Source: Acidobacteriaceae bacterium (GTDB lineage: Bacteria > Acidobacteriota > Terriglobia > Terriglobales > Acidobacteriaceae). Taken from it: 41,206 nucleotides of DNA. This document shows, one piece after another, positions 16,079 through 25,059 of this stretch (positions are counted from its first letter, which is position 1; the number at the start of each line of letters is the position of its first letter). Below the pieces are notes generated by a model, which did not search any database, was not told the origin of the DNA, and saw nothing but the letters and a program-made list of their open reading frames with translations. The DNA lies in assembly GCA_003139795.1 (NCBI GenBank), contig PLGM01000063.1:424-41629 (forward strand). The letters are read 5' to 3'. Position numbers and translations under genes: made by a program.

Positions 16079-18303
16079 TCGACCGTCGGCTTCAGATACT
16101 CCTCAAAATGCGCCAGAATCCGGTTGTACAGATGGGTTCGCACATCCGGCCCGGAAATGGAGTGCGTCTTGCGCGGGTATATCTGCAGGTCGTAGGGAAT
16201 TCCGGCTTCGATGAGCTTCTGCACAAACTGGACGGTGTTCTCGAGGTGCACATTGTCGTCGCCCGTGCCGTGCACCAGCAGCAGCCGTCCCTTCAGATTG
16301 GCCGCCGAGTTGACCACCGAAAAGTCGTGGTAGCCGGTGGCAAACTCCGACGGCAGGCTCATATAGCGCTCGGTATAGATCGAGTCGTAGTTACGCCAGT
16401 CGGTGACCGGAGCCACTGCAACCCCGGCGCGGAAGCGGCCGGAGTGGGTGAGCGCGTAAAGCGTGAAGGTTCCGCCCCAGCTCCAGCCCCACCAGCCCAT
16501 ACGGTTTTTGTCCAGTTGCGGATACTGGGCCAGCGCGGCATCCACCACGGTCATCTGGTCTTCTAACTGAACGGGACCGAAGTTGTGGTAAGCCGCCTGG
16601 GCAAAGTCGCGTCCGCGTCCGCCGGTGCCACGATTGTCGGCATGAAGCACCGCAAAACCGTGCTGCGCCAGCAACTCGTCGAAAAGCAGGCCATCGCCCC
16701 AGCGGTTGGCCACCGTTTGCGGACCAGGGCCTCCATAGGGGTTCACGATCAAGGGTACGCTGGCTGGGTTTGCGGCGCCCTCGGGCAGCAGGAGCGTGGC
16801 GTAGAGCGTGCTGCCGTCGTGGGCTTTTACCTCCAACTGCTCCGGCGTCCGCAGGTGGTAGGGCTCCAGCGCCCGCGTGGTCCAGAAGACGTTGCACTTG
16901 CCCGCTGCCTGGCAGAGGCGCAGCGTGGGCGGATCCATGTGCGTGGATTGCTTGTCGACAAACCCACCGCCGAGGAGAGCAAAGTTGCCTTCATGGTGCC
17001 CCGCGCCGGCGCTCAGCTTCTTGCGTTCGCCGTCAAAACTCACCTGCCATAACTGCTGCTCCAGCGGGTTGCCTTCATTCGAGGCGTAGTGGATCAGCTT
17101 GCCCGCGTGATCGACGCCTAGAACCTCGCCGACCTCAAATTCTCCCTTGGTCAGTTGCCGCTCCAGCTTGGCCGTGGCCGCGGAGGGATCGGCCTCGTTA
17201 TAGCTGTAGAGATAGAGATGGTTGTGGCCGTCGGTCCAATTGGTCAGCACAATTGTGCCGTAGCCCACGGAAACATCGTAGTTATCGTCGACAAACTTAT
17301 CGTCTGTCAGTTGCAGCACGGGATGCGCCTGACCCGAGGGGGCGTCGGCAAAATAGAGATCCCGATGTTTGTGGTCGCGGGTGACCGTCTCGATCCACAG
17401 TGTCTTGCGATCCACCCAGCCGAAGCGCGGAATGTAATCCTGGCCGGGACGAATGGGCAGCTTGACCCACGCCGTCTTGCCGCCCCCGGCGCTCACCACG
17501 CCCACGCGGACCTCAGGATTGAGATCGCCGGGCTGCGGAAAGCGCTGCGGATCGACCTTCGCGTGGGTGGGAATCCAATCGGTGATCGGGTACAGCGGCA
17601 CCTCGGTCTCGTTCATCTGCAGATAGGCAAGGTTCTTCGAGTCCGGCGACCAGAAGTAGTTGCTGCGTGTCTCCAGCTCTTCATCGTAGACCCAGTCCAC
17701 CTCGCCGTTGAGTACCGCCTGGCCGTTGAGGGTGGCCGGATTGGGCGCGGGGGCCACCACGGCCGTGGGAGTGCCGGGGTCCTTCAGCCGCAACACAGAA
17801 AGGCCGTGGTCGCGCACAAAGGAGATCATTTCACCGTTGGGCGAAAACTTGGGGTTGTCGCCGGAGGCCGCTCCGGTGAAGGCTATCTCCACGCCCGTGC
17901 CATTATGCAGATCGAAGAGCCACAGCCGGCCGTTGGAGTCGAAGAGCAGGTGCGCGGAGTCCGGCGCCCACAGGTAACTGGCCATCTTGTAACGGTCGCG
18001 ATGGTCGCGGTCGGTCTCAGAGCCGGCTGCCCCGGTGAGCGAGGCCAGCTTGGCGCGGCTCACCAGCACGTGCGGCTTGCCGGTGCCGGGGTCCAGGTCG
18101 ACGAGTTCGCCCCCATCCAGATAGGTCAGGTGCTTGCCGTCCGGCGACCATGCAAGTCCCTCGGGTGGGTGCCCGGCCAGCGATCCATGACCGAAGATCG
18201 CTTCCACGGTCAGAGGTTTCTGGGGCGCCTGCGCGGCAAGCGGAACCGTTGCCAAGGGAAGAGCAACAACGGCGGAAAGCAGAAATGCGGCAGTGCGCGT
18301 CAA
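16075..18303 (-). CDS. Secreted S9 peptidase, dipeptidyl-peptidase IV type
   Basis: A 742-residue protein starting at TTG 18303, chosen because GGAGG (18311-18315) lies 7 nt upstream and the start leads straight into a signal peptide (TRTAAFLLSAVVALPLATVP-LAAQA). The N-terminal beta-propeller has WSPDGKHLTYLDGG-type repeats and DPP-IV motifs (VDWVYDEELETRSNYFWSPD). The alpha/beta-hydrolase domain carries the nucleophile in GWSWGG, an Asp in GTGDDNVHLENT and the His in RKTHSISG. It is exported and probably cleaves X-Pro dipeptides in the periplasm. It is coupled to DUF4440. Confidence 0.93.
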   Translation of the reverse strand: MTRTAAFLLSAVVALPLATVPLAAQAPQKPLTVEAIFGHGSLAGHPPEGLAWSPDGKHLTYLDGGELVDLDPGTGKPHVLVSRAKLASLTGAAGSETDRDHRDRYKMASYLWAPDSAHLLFDSNGRLWLFDLHNGTGVEIAFTGAASGDNPKFSPNGEMISFVRDHGLSVLRLKDPGTPTAVVAPAPNPATLNGQAVLNGEVDWVYDEELETRSNYFWSPDSKNLAYLQMNETEVPLYPITDWIPTHAKVDPQRFPQPGDLNPEVRVGVVSAGGGKTAWVKLPIRPGQDYIPRFGWVDRKTLWIETVTRDHKHRDLYFADAPSGQAHPVLQLTDDKFVDDNYDVSVGYGTIVLTNWTDGHNHLYLYSYNEADPSAATAKLERQLTKGEFEVGEVLGVDHAGKLIHYASNEGNPLEQQLWQVSFDGERKKLSAGAGHHEGNFALLGGGFVDKQSTHMDPPTLRLCQAAGKCNVFWTTRALEPYHLRTPEQLEVKAHDGSTLYATLLLPEGAANPASVPLIVNPYGGPGPQTVANRWGDGLLFDELLAQHGFAVLHADNRGTGGRGRDFAQAAYHNFGPVQLEDQMTVVDAALAQYPQLDKNRMGWWGWSWGGTFTLYALTHSGRFRAGVAVAPVTDWRNYDSIYTERYMSLPSEFATGYHDFSVVNSAANLKGRLLLVHGTGDDNVHLENTVQFVQKLIEAGIPYDLQIYPRKTHSISGPDVRTHLYNRILAHFEEYLKPTVE

Positions 18304-18426
18304 ACGTATTCCTCCACGAGCTGAGCCCGGCCTGGATTCCTGGGCTGCGATCCAGGTGTGCGAGGCTTCCAGCCAGAAGTGTAACTCACGCCGTCTGCCG
18401 GGTTGCATCTCGCCCCCAGAGCTAGT

Positions 18427-19782
18427 ATGGTGCGGGACATGCACTGGGCAACTCCCGAAGAACGCACCAATCTGGGCCAGGCGCGGCGCAAGCAGGTGGG
18501 CCGCCAGGAACACAACGCATTCAACCCCAAGGCGCGGACGACTTCACCGCTCAAGCTTCTTGACCGGTCGATGCACGGCCGCGTGCCGGCACTGGTCAAG
18601 CTCAAGTACGAGCTGATGGCGGAGTCGCCCTTCGGCTATTTTCGCGGCGCGGCGCCGGTGATGGCCGCGGATCTGGCCGTGCTGCCCAACACAGGTATCG
18701 TCAGCCAGCTCTGCGGCGACGCGCATGTGCGCAACCTGGGCGCCTATGCCGCACCCGACGGGCGGCTGGTCTTCGACATCAACGACTTCGACGAGACCAT
18801 CCGCGGGCCCTTCGAGTGGGATCTCAAGCGCATGGCCGCCTCGGTGACGCTGGCCGGCCGCGGATCCGGCCACAAGGACTCCTCTGCCCGGCGAGCGGTC
18901 GAGCAGTGCATCGAGCGTTACTGCGCCCAGATGCGCGCCTTCGCCAAGATGCCCCACCTGGAAGTAGGCCGCTATCAGGTCCACCGGCTGGGCCAGGTCG
19001 CGCCGGTGCATGCGGCGCTGTTGAAAGCCGAGCGGGCCACGCCGCAGCACACTCTGGCGCAGCTCACCGAGCCGGCCTCCGCCAAGCCCGGCGCGCCCCG
19101 CCGCTTCAAGGAAGCCAAACCCATGTTGACGCGCGTTACCGGCTCCCAGGCCTTGGCCGTTCTGGCCTCGCTCGGGCCGTACCGCGAGATGCTGGAGCCG
19201 CAGCGGCAGCACCTTTTGTCTTTCTACCGCCCCGTGGACGTGGCCTTCAAGGTGGTCGGCACCGGCTCGGTGGGCCTGCGCGACTACTGCATCTACTTCG
19301 AAGGCAACGGACCCGACGACCCGCTGTTCCTGCAGATCAAGGAGGAGCCGGCGTCAGCCTACGCGCCCTATCTGCCCGACGCTTACCCCGCTCACCACAA
19401 CGGCCAGCGCGTAGCCGAGGGACAGCGCGCCATGCAGTTGCAGTCCGATCCATTTCTTGGCTGGACGCACATCGGCGGGCGTCAATACCTGGTGCGCCAG
19501 CTCAACGACCACAAGGGCTCCATCGACCTCAATGACCTGGCCGGCGCCGGCCTTCAGGCGTACGCCGAAGTCTGCGGCGAGCTGCTGGCCCGCGGCCACG
19601 CCCGCTCCGGCGACCCTCTGGTCATCGCCGGATACCTGGGCTCCGGCGACGGTTTTGCCGAGGCGCTTGGCAAGTTCGGCTTGCTCTATGCCGACCAGAC
19701 CGAGAAGGACTGGAGAGATCTGCGCCGTTCCCGCAAGTTGGGAACCAAGGTGCAGAGACCTACCCACAAGTCGCAGCATTGA
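18427..19782 (+). CDS. DUF2252 family protein (kinase-like fold)
   Basis: A 451-residue protein. The conserved DUF2252 core is FGYFRGAAPVMAADL, LCGDAHVRNLGAYAAPDGRL and FDINDFDETIRGPFEWDLKR. The GDxHxxN and D-N-D-F-D elements look like the catalytic and metal-binding loops of aminoglycoside-kinase-like enzymes. Later motifs: KVVGTGSVGLRDYCIYFEGN, FLQIKEE and HIGGRQYLVRQLNDHKGSID. Activity and substrate are unknown. The start could be ATG 18427 or ATG 18439 (MHWATPEER). It is divergent from the DPP-IV gene with little more than 100 bp between starts. Confidence 0.9.
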   Translation: MVRDMHWATPEERTNLGQARRKQVGRQEHNAFNPKARTTSPLKLLDRSMHGRVPALVKLKYELMAESPFGYFRGAAPVMAADLAVLPNTGIVSQLCGDAHVRNLGAYAAPDGRLVFDINDFDETIRGPFEWDLKRMAASVTLAGRGSGHKDSSARRAVEQCIERYCAQMRAFAKMPHLEVGRYQVHRLGQVAPVHAALLKAERATPQHTLAQLTEPASAKPGAPRRFKEAKPMLTRVTGSQALAVLASLGPYREMLEPQRQHLLSFYRPVDVAFKVVGTGSVGLRDYCIYFEGNGPDDPLFLQIKEEPASAYAPYLPDAYPAHHNGQRVAEGQRAMQLQSDPFLGWTHIGGRQYLVRQLNDHKGSIDLNDLAGAGLQAYAEVCGELLARGHARSGDPLVIAGYLGSGDGFAEALGKFGLLYADQTEKDWRDLRRSRKLGTKVQRPTHKSQH

Positions 19783-19851
19783 AGGGTACGGGAATCACAG
19801 GCAGCGGAGGGTACGGGAATTCGGGCAGCAGAGAAATTCGTTCGGTGAAGG

Positions 19852-19908
19852 GTACGGGCTTCAGCCCGTACATTAAGGCAGCAAAATCAGCAGGGCTTTA
19901 GCCCCTGA
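19852..19908. repeat. Two intergenic hairpin repeats (GGGCTTCAGCCC type)
   Basis: GTACGGGCT (19852-19860), TC, AGCCCGTAC (19863-19871) is a perfect 9-bp stem with a 2-nt centre. CAGGGCTTTAGCCCCTG (19891-19907) is a second, imperfect one. GGGTACGGGAAT-like fragments at 19785 and 19809 look like decayed copies. They lie between DUF2252 and the isomerase and could end transcription or be REP-like elements. No T-tract follows. Confidence 0.6.
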
Positions 19909-19973
19909 GAAATGTCGAATCAAGAAGAGAAGCTTGTCCGAAGACTCTCTTCACAACCTCCAAGGAGACTCAC

Positions 19974-20891
19974 ATGAATCGCCGCACTTTTACGCAAGCC
20001 CTGGCGACGGCCGCTCTCGCCGCCGCTGCACCGCGTCTGCCCGCTGCGCCTCTCACGGGCGCGGCCCAGCCACAACCCGCTGCCCCTCCGTTTCCGCTCT
20101 CGGTCATGCTCTGGACCGTCTTCAACGACCTGCCCTTCGAGGAGCGGCTGGCCAAGGTAGCCGAAGCGGGCTACACCAACATCGAGCTGGTGGGCGAATA
20201 CAACGCCAAAAACTGGACTGAAGCCGACTTTGCCCGCGCCAACGCCGCCCGCAAGCGCCTCGGCATCAGCTTTGACGCCACCGCCGGCCTGAAAAACGGC
20301 GTGTCCGATCCCGGCACTCGCGATGCGTTTCTGGCCGAACTGAACGCGGCGCTCACGCCCATGGAGACCCTGAGTTGCCCGGCCATGATCGTGCTCTCCG
20401 GCGATGTGGTTCCGGGCCTCACCCGCGACGCGCAGCATCAAGCCTCGATCGAGACGCTCAAGCGCGCCGCGGCTCTCGTGGAGGGCCGCAAGATCGCCGG
20501 CCAGCCCGTGCGCCTCCTGCTCGAGTGCATCCATCTCGAAGAGAGACCCAAATACTTTCTCACCTCGGCCGCCGAGGCCATCGACGTCGTCCGTGCCGTC
20601 AACCACCCCCAGGTCCAGTTCCTCTACGACATCTTCCACGAGCAGATGAGCTACGGCAATTTGATCGAAAAGCTCGACAAGCACATCGACGTCATCGGCC
20701 TTATCCACATAGCCGATGTCCCCGGCCGCCACGAGCCCGGCAGCGGCGAAATCAACTACTCGAACATCTACCGCAAGCTGGCCCAGCTCAACTACCGCCA
20801 TAACGTCGCCATGGAGTTCATGCCCACCGGCGACCCCGTAGCCACGCTGCGTGCGGCAAAGGCTATGGTGTGGCAGGCCGCGGCGGTCTAA
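19974..20891 (+). CDS. Hydroxypyruvate isomerase-like TIM-barrel protein, exported
   Basis: A 305-residue sugar phosphate isomerase/epimerase family protein. The N-terminus MNRRTFTQALATAALAAAAP looks like a twin-arginine signal. The TIM-barrel shows EAGYTNIELVGEY, RLLLECIHLEERPKYFLTSA, VQFLYDIFHEQMSYGNLIEK, IGLIHIADVPGRHEPGSGEI and VAMEFMPTGDP. The metal-binding E, D, H and E positions of the Hyi family are present. The GRHEPGSGEINY motif is characteristic of Hyi. The ribosome site AAGGAGA lies 5-6 nt before ATG. The periplasmic substrate is unknown. Confidence 0.9.
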   Translation: MNRRTFTQALATAALAAAAPRLPAAPLTGAAQPQPAAPPFPLSVMLWTVFNDLPFEERLAKVAEAGYTNIELVGEYNAKNWTEADFARANAARKRLGISFDATAGLKNGVSDPGTRDAFLAELNAALTPMETLSCPAMIVLSGDVVPGLTRDAQHQASIETLKRAAALVEGRKIAGQPVRLLLECIHLEERPKYFLTSAAEAIDVVRAVNHPQVQFLYDIFHEQMSYGNLIEKLDKHIDVIGLIHIADVPGRHEPGSGEINYSNIYRKLAQLNYRHNVAMEFMPTGDPVATLRAAKAMVWQAAAV

Positions 20892-21036
20892 GCGCAGGCC
20901 GCACTTCGCCGTCCGGGCGCATGGGCGCCATCCTCCTCTCAAGCCCGTTCGGCCGGCCGCGCCTGCATGAGTTTTTTCCAATCAGCCCGGCAGGATTCAG
21001 GTAGGGCGATTGCCTCCCGCCCTCAGGGAGGTACCC

Positions 21037-21291
21037 ATGCGCATTCACGGTAACCGAATGAATCTCAATGCGGTGAATCCCTACTCCGCTGCGGCGGAGA
21101 AGGCGGCTGCCGCGCAACGTGCGGCCGATGTCCGCAAGAAGCTGATGAAGAGCGCCGCGGACATCGAGGGAACAGCGAGTCCGGAAGAAGCTTTCATGCT
21201 CGGCCAATGGATGGACTCGCGGCACAGCCAGGTCGAGAGCGAGGACCAGTATCACGCCAGCGCCTCCGGCAAAGACCCGGATTTCGGATAA
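21037..21291 (+). CDS. Small duplicated protein, copy 1 (84 aa), unknown function
   Basis: ATG 21037 follows GGGAGG by 6 nt. The protein reads MRIHGNRMNLNAVNPYSAAA, an Ala/Lys-rich helix (EKAAAAQRAADVRKKLMKSA), a spacer and a conserved end with EEAFMLGQWMDSRHSQ and ASGKDPDFG. It is soluble with no signal. The next gene is a paralogue of equal length with the same 5' motif (GGCAGGATTCAGG at 20989-21001, 35 nt before the ATG) and a similar 3' flank (CGGATAAGGCGC). No family was recognised. Confidence 0.75.
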   Translation: MRIHGNRMNLNAVNPYSAAAEKAAAAQRAADVRKKLMKSAADIEGTASPEEAFMLGQWMDSRHSQVESEDQYHASASGKDPDFG

Positions 21292-21440
21292 GGCGCGGAC
21301 ATCGAAGTTCCACGCCAAGGCCACCGGGGGCATTCAAGCGCAGGCCACGGCTGCGGATCGGTTCCCAAATGAGCTTTCTCTCATCTTTACGGGCAGGATT
21401 CAGGCCCGTCAATTGCTTACCAACCCTTTGGGAGGCAACG

Positions 21441-21695
21441 ATGCCCAACGACGGCAGCTCCATGAACCCCAATCCAGTCAATCCTTACTACGCCGCGACG
21501 GAGAAGGCGGTCGCGGCGCGCCGGCCCTCTCAGACCCGAAAGAAAGCGACCAAGCGCACGGCCGGCGTTCAAGCCTCGGCGGGATCAGGCCAAGTCTTCT
21601 TGATGGGCCAATGGATGTGCGCCGGGCGGAGCCAGGCGTTGACCGAAGACCGGCGCCACGCCACGCGCTCGGGCAAAGGCCCGGACCTCGGATAA
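21441..21695 (+). CDS. Small duplicated protein, copy 2 (84 aa), unknown function
   Basis: ATG 21441 follows GGGAGG by 6 nt. It shares with copy 1 the segments MNPNPVNPYYAATEKAVAAR (against MNLNAVNPYSAAAEKAAAAQ), a basic helix RKKATKRTA, VFLMGQWM, the SQ...ED..HA motif and SGKGPDLG at the end. The 5' motif GGCAGGATTCAGG recurs at 21392-21404, 36 nt before the ATG. Both copies are intact, and both keep the ends and the GQWM core while the middle has drifted. That suggests selection on a binding or regulatory role. Function not recognised. Confidence 0.72.
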   Translation: MPNDGSSMNPNPVNPYYAATEKAVAARRPSQTRKKATKRTAGVQASAGSGQVFLMGQWMCAGRSQALTEDRRHATRSGKGPDLG

Positions 21696-21785
21696 GGCGC
21701 ATATCTCCGATTTCACGCTGCGTGCAACGCGCGCAGCCAACCGGACCGGGCCGCATCACTATGATGGAGTGAGCGCCCGGCCCCG

Positions 21786-23819
21786 ATGCCCTCCACCGAC
21801 ACCACAACCCGCGCCCTGCCAACCCTGCACGAGTTCTTCTCCCCAGGGGGGATTCTGGCGCGCTCGGCGCTGCCCTATGAGTACCGCCCAGGGCAACTGG
21901 AGATGGCCAAGGCCGTGGAACGGGCGCTCGAAGAGCGGCGCCACCTGATCGTCGAGGCCGGCACCGGCACCGGCAAGACGCTGGCCTACCTGCTGCCGGC
22001 CCTGCGTACCGGCCAGCGCGTGATCGTCTCCACCGGGACCAAGGCACTGCAGGATCAGCTCTACTTCCGAGACGTTCCCTTTCTCGAAAAGTTGCTGGGA
22101 AGCCTGCGCGTCTGCTACATGAAGGGCCGCGCCAACTACCTGTGCCGCCACAAACTGGTCACGCTGCGCAACCAGCCGATTCTGTCAGGACTCGAGGAGA
22201 TCGACCAGTACCGGCAGATCTCGGAGTGGGAGCAGACCACCGAAACCGGCGACCGGGCAGAGCTTTCCGGGATGCCGGAGTCGAGCGCTCTGTGGAACAA
22301 GCTGGATGCGAGGACCGAGGCCTGCCTGGGGTCAACCTGTCCGGATTACCGCCGCTGCTTCATCACCGAGATGCGGCGCAAGGCGCTCGAATCGGACATT
22401 ATCATCGTGAACCACCACCTGTTCTTTGCCGACCTGGCCGTGAAGCAGGAGGCCGTGGGTGCGCCCGATGCGGGGATTCTGCCCGAAGCCGCGGCGGTGG
22501 TCTTTGACGAGGCGCACGAACTGGAAGAGGTGGCCTCGCAGTATTTTGGACTTTCGGTGAGCAATGTGCGCTTTGAGGAGTTGGCGCGGGACACTGACGC
22601 CCTGCTGCGCGGCAAAGAAGGCGCGGGAAGCCTTCCCGCCGTCACGCAGCAACTGCGCGAGCGGGCGCGCATGTTCTTTGCCGGATTGCCCATGAGCGGG
22701 AACGGTCGCCAGCCGTTTACCGGGCGCGAGGAGTTTCTGGAGAACTCCGGCGACCTGTATACGGCGGTTCGCGCCACGCTGAGGCTGCTTGAGGCGGAGA
22801 TGGTGGGACTGACGGGCATCGATGAGGCTCCAGGGTTGAGAAAGCGCATGGCCCGCCTGCGCACCGAGCTCGAGTTTCTGCTGGAGTCGAACGCCAGCAA
22901 CATGGTCTATTGGATGGAGCGGCGCGTCGGCGGCGGTTCCACAGACAGGTCTTCTTCTCCGGGACGGCCGGGCGGATTTCGCTCGCAGTCGCGGACCACT
23001 TTCCTGCAGGCCACGCCGATCGACGTCTCCGAGCTGCTTTTCCAGCTCGTCTTCGACCAGATTCCGACCGTGGTGCTGACCTCGGCCACGCTCACCGTGC
23101 AGGGCGGCTTTGAGCACATGCGCAGGCGGCTGGGCCTCACGGAGGCGCGAGAACTGGTGGTGCCCTCGCACTTCCGGTTTGCTGAACAGGCGCTGCTCTA
23201 CCTGCCGCCGGAGATGCCCGATCCGCGCGACCCGGAGTTTCCCGAGGCCGCCGCCAACTGCATCCGCCGCGTGCTCTCGCTCTCCCGCGGGCGCGCCTTT
23301 TGCCTGTTCACCAGCTACAGCCAGATGCGCGACCTGTACGAGCGCCTGCTGCCGGTGCTGGACTTTCCCATCCTGCTGCACGGCACGGCCCCGCGCAAGG
23401 CGCTGCTCGAGGAGTTCCGCTCCACTCCCAACGCCGTGCTTTTCGGGACCTCCAGCTTCTGGCAGGGGGTGGACGTGCAGGGCGAGGCGCTGAGCTGCGT
23501 CATCATCGACCGCTTGCCCTTTGCCGTGCCCAGCGACCCGGTAGTCTCCGCCCGCATGAAGGCCATCGAAGAGGCCGGCGGCAAGCCCTTCTTCGACTAC
23601 CAGGTTCCGGCAGCGGTTCTCACCCTCAAGCAGGGCTTCGGCCGCCTGATCCGCTCGCTTGAAGACCGCGGCGTGCTGGTGCTGCTCGATCCCCGCATCC
23701 GCCGCCAGCGCTACGGCCAGACCTTCCTCGCCAGCCTCCCGCCGTATCGGATGACCGCGGCGATTTCGGATGTGGAGAGCTTCTTTGGTACTGACACGGG
23801 TCGTGCGTCGCGAGAGTAG
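21786..23819 (+). CDS. dinG: DinG/XPD-type ATP-dependent DNA helicase
   Basis: A 677-residue superfamily 2 helicase. Walker A/motif I: LIVEAGTGTGKTLAYLLPAL. Motif Ia: VIVSTGTKALQDQL. Four cysteines for an iron-sulfur cluster: YLCRHKL and then ACLGSTCPDYRRCF. DEAH box: AVVFDEAHELEEVASQYFGL. Motif VI: LKQGFGRLIRSLEDRGVLVL. Also LTSATLTVQGGFEHM and FGTSSFWQGVDVQGEAL. It is the YoaA/DinG-like helicase of moderate size without the DinG exonuclease domain. Works in repair of damaged or structured DNA. The start follows the duplicated small genes by 90 bp. Confidence 0.94.
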   Translation: MPSTDTTTRALPTLHEFFSPGGILARSALPYEYRPGQLEMAKAVERALEERRHLIVEAGTGTGKTLAYLLPALRTGQRVIVSTGTKALQDQLYFRDVPFLEKLLGSLRVCYMKGRANYLCRHKLVTLRNQPILSGLEEIDQYRQISEWEQTTETGDRAELSGMPESSALWNKLDARTEACLGSTCPDYRRCFITEMRRKALESDIIIVNHHLFFADLAVKQEAVGAPDAGILPEAAAVVFDEAHELEEVASQYFGLSVSNVRFEELARDTDALLRGKEGAGSLPAVTQQLRERARMFFAGLPMSGNGRQPFTGREEFLENSGDLYTAVRATLRLLEAEMVGLTGIDEAPGLRKRMARLRTELEFLLESNASNMVYWMERRVGGGSTDRSSSPGRPGGFRSQSRTTFLQATPIDVSELLFQLVFDQIPTVVLTSATLTVQGGFEHMRRRLGLTEARELVVPSHFRFAEQALLYLPPEMPDPRDPEFPEAAANCIRRVLSLSRGRAFCLFTSYSQMRDLYERLLPVLDFPILLHGTAPRKALLEEFRSTPNAVLFGTSSFWQGVDVQGEALSCVIIDRLPFAVPSDPVVSARMKAIEEAGGKPFFDYQVPAAVLTLKQGFGRLIRSLEDRGVLVLLDPRIRRQRYGQTFLASLPPYRMTAAISDVESFFGTDTGRASRE

Positions 23820-23861
23820 AATTCAGAGCCAGTAGCTCCGCTCAAGATAAGGCGAACGAAT

Positions 23862-24797
23862 ATGCCTATACCCGACTTTCAAACCTTGATGCTGCCAGTT
23901 CTCCAGATTTCCGCTGAGAAAGAGTGGCGGATTTCCGACGCTGCGGAACGCCTGGCCGACGATTACAACCTTTCACAGGAGGAGCGAACGACTCTCCTTC
24001 CGTCTGGTCGCCAAACAACGTTTTCGAATCGGGTGGGGTGGGCAAAATCGTACCTCGTCAAGGCCGGGCTCATTAAGCCAACCAAGAGAGCGCACTTTTG
24101 CATCTCAGAGCACGGTAGAGGCGTCCTTGCCAACCCACCCGAGCGCATCACGATTAAGTACCTGAGCCAGTTTCCAGCGTTCGAGGAGTTTCGGAAGGCG
24201 CGAGAGCCTGGAAAAGAATCGATCGATGCGCAAGTCACCGATCTAGCTCATGAATCGTCTTTGACGCCCGACGAATCCATGCGCAATGCCCACCTCCTGC
24301 TTGAGCAGGAACTTGCCGACGAGTTGCTCGTCAAAATCTGCTCGGGCACCCCGGCGTTCTTCGAGAACCTGGTTGTTCGCCTGTTGTTTGCAATGGGGTA
24401 CGGTGGGTCGGTAGCAAAGATCAATGAAGCTTTAATCAATAAGGCATTGGTGGGCGGAGCAGGAGACGGCGGCGTCGACGGAGTCATCGATCAGGACATT
24501 TTAGGCTTGGACCGAATCTACGTTCAGGCAAAACGGTACGCCGATGGAAACACTGTCGGGCCAAGTGCGATTCGAGAATTCTTCGGAAGCCTGGACCGAT
24601 TCAAGGCAACCAAGGGGCTGTTCGTCACAGCATCGACCTATACGGCCTCCGCTCGGGAAACTGCCACTGCGCTGAGCAAGCGAATCGTTCTCGTGGACGG
24701 GAAGGAACTGACACGTCTTATGATTCGGCACAACGTCGGATGCCGGGTTGAAGAAACACTCGAAATCAAGAAAATCGATGAGGAATTCTTCGAGTAG
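23862..24797 (+). CDS. mrr: Mrr-type restriction endonuclease
   Basis: A 311-residue type IV restriction enzyme. The N-terminal Mrr_N winged-helix DNA-binding domain covers about 1-90 (ISDAAERLADDYNLSQEERT, FSNRVGWAKSYLVKAGLIKP). The C-terminal Mrr_cat domain has E168 (FFENLVVRLLFAMGYGG), D206 in GAGDGGVDGVID and Q222-A-K224 in YVQAKRYADGN, the modified PD-(D/E)XK site of the family. Mrr cuts modified DNA. No methylase is near, consistent with a methylation-dependent enzyme. Base composition is slightly lower in GC than the neighbouring dinG, as often seen in acquired genes. Confidence 0.93.
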   Translation: MPIPDFQTLMLPVLQISAEKEWRISDAAERLADDYNLSQEERTTLLPSGRQTTFSNRVGWAKSYLVKAGLIKPTKRAHFCISEHGRGVLANPPERITIKYLSQFPAFEEFRKAREPGKESIDAQVTDLAHESSLTPDESMRNAHLLLEQELADELLVKICSGTPAFFENLVVRLLFAMGYGGSVAKINEALINKALVGGAGDGGVDGVIDQDILGLDRIYVQAKRYADGNTVGPSAIREFFGSLDRFKATKGLFVTASTYTASARETATALSKRIVLVDGKELTRLMIRHNVGCRVEETLEIKKIDEEFFE

Positions 24798-24845
24798 ACT
24801 GTGGCCAATGTCGGACTGAAAACTGTGACCAATGAGGGGACTGAC

Positions 24846-25013
24846 GTGAGAACTAACCGAGAAGCTCCATTCGACCACACCGGCTCCAACTTTGACAGCT
24901 TCCTTGCAGAAGAGGGCATTCTGGATGAGGTCACTGCCGTGGCCATTAAGCGTGTCTCAGATTGGCAGGCGGAAAACACGGCAGTAGAAGCGCCGCCCAC
25001 GGAAAGCACTTGA
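24846..25013 (+). CDS. Truncated XRE/HigA-like antitoxin remnant (55 aa)
   Basis: GTG 24846 (after GAGGGG, 6-nt spacing) gives MRTNREAPFDHTGSNFDSFL, then AEEGILDEVTAVAIKRVSDW and a short Pro/Thr tail. The middle resembles the start of small XRE-family antitoxins (H.GS.FD.FL.EEGI.EEV.A.A.KR...WQ), where a helix-turn-helix domain should follow. Here the ORF ends about 14 residues later without it. No toxin gene is visible. It follows mrr by 48 bp. It may be a decayed antitoxin or a naturally short relative. Confidence 0.55.
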   Translation: MRTNREAPFDHTGSNFDSFLAEEGILDEVTAVAIKRVSDWQAENTAVEAPPTEST

Positions 25014-25059
25014 CCGGATTTTCGTTTCGCCCCACTCAAAGCTTACAAGAAGCAAACCG

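Noticed and set aside
20989..21404. GGCAGGATTCAGG motif considered as a sigma-54 (-24/-12) promoter
   Set aside because: The GG and GC elements do not have the required spacing or context in either copy.
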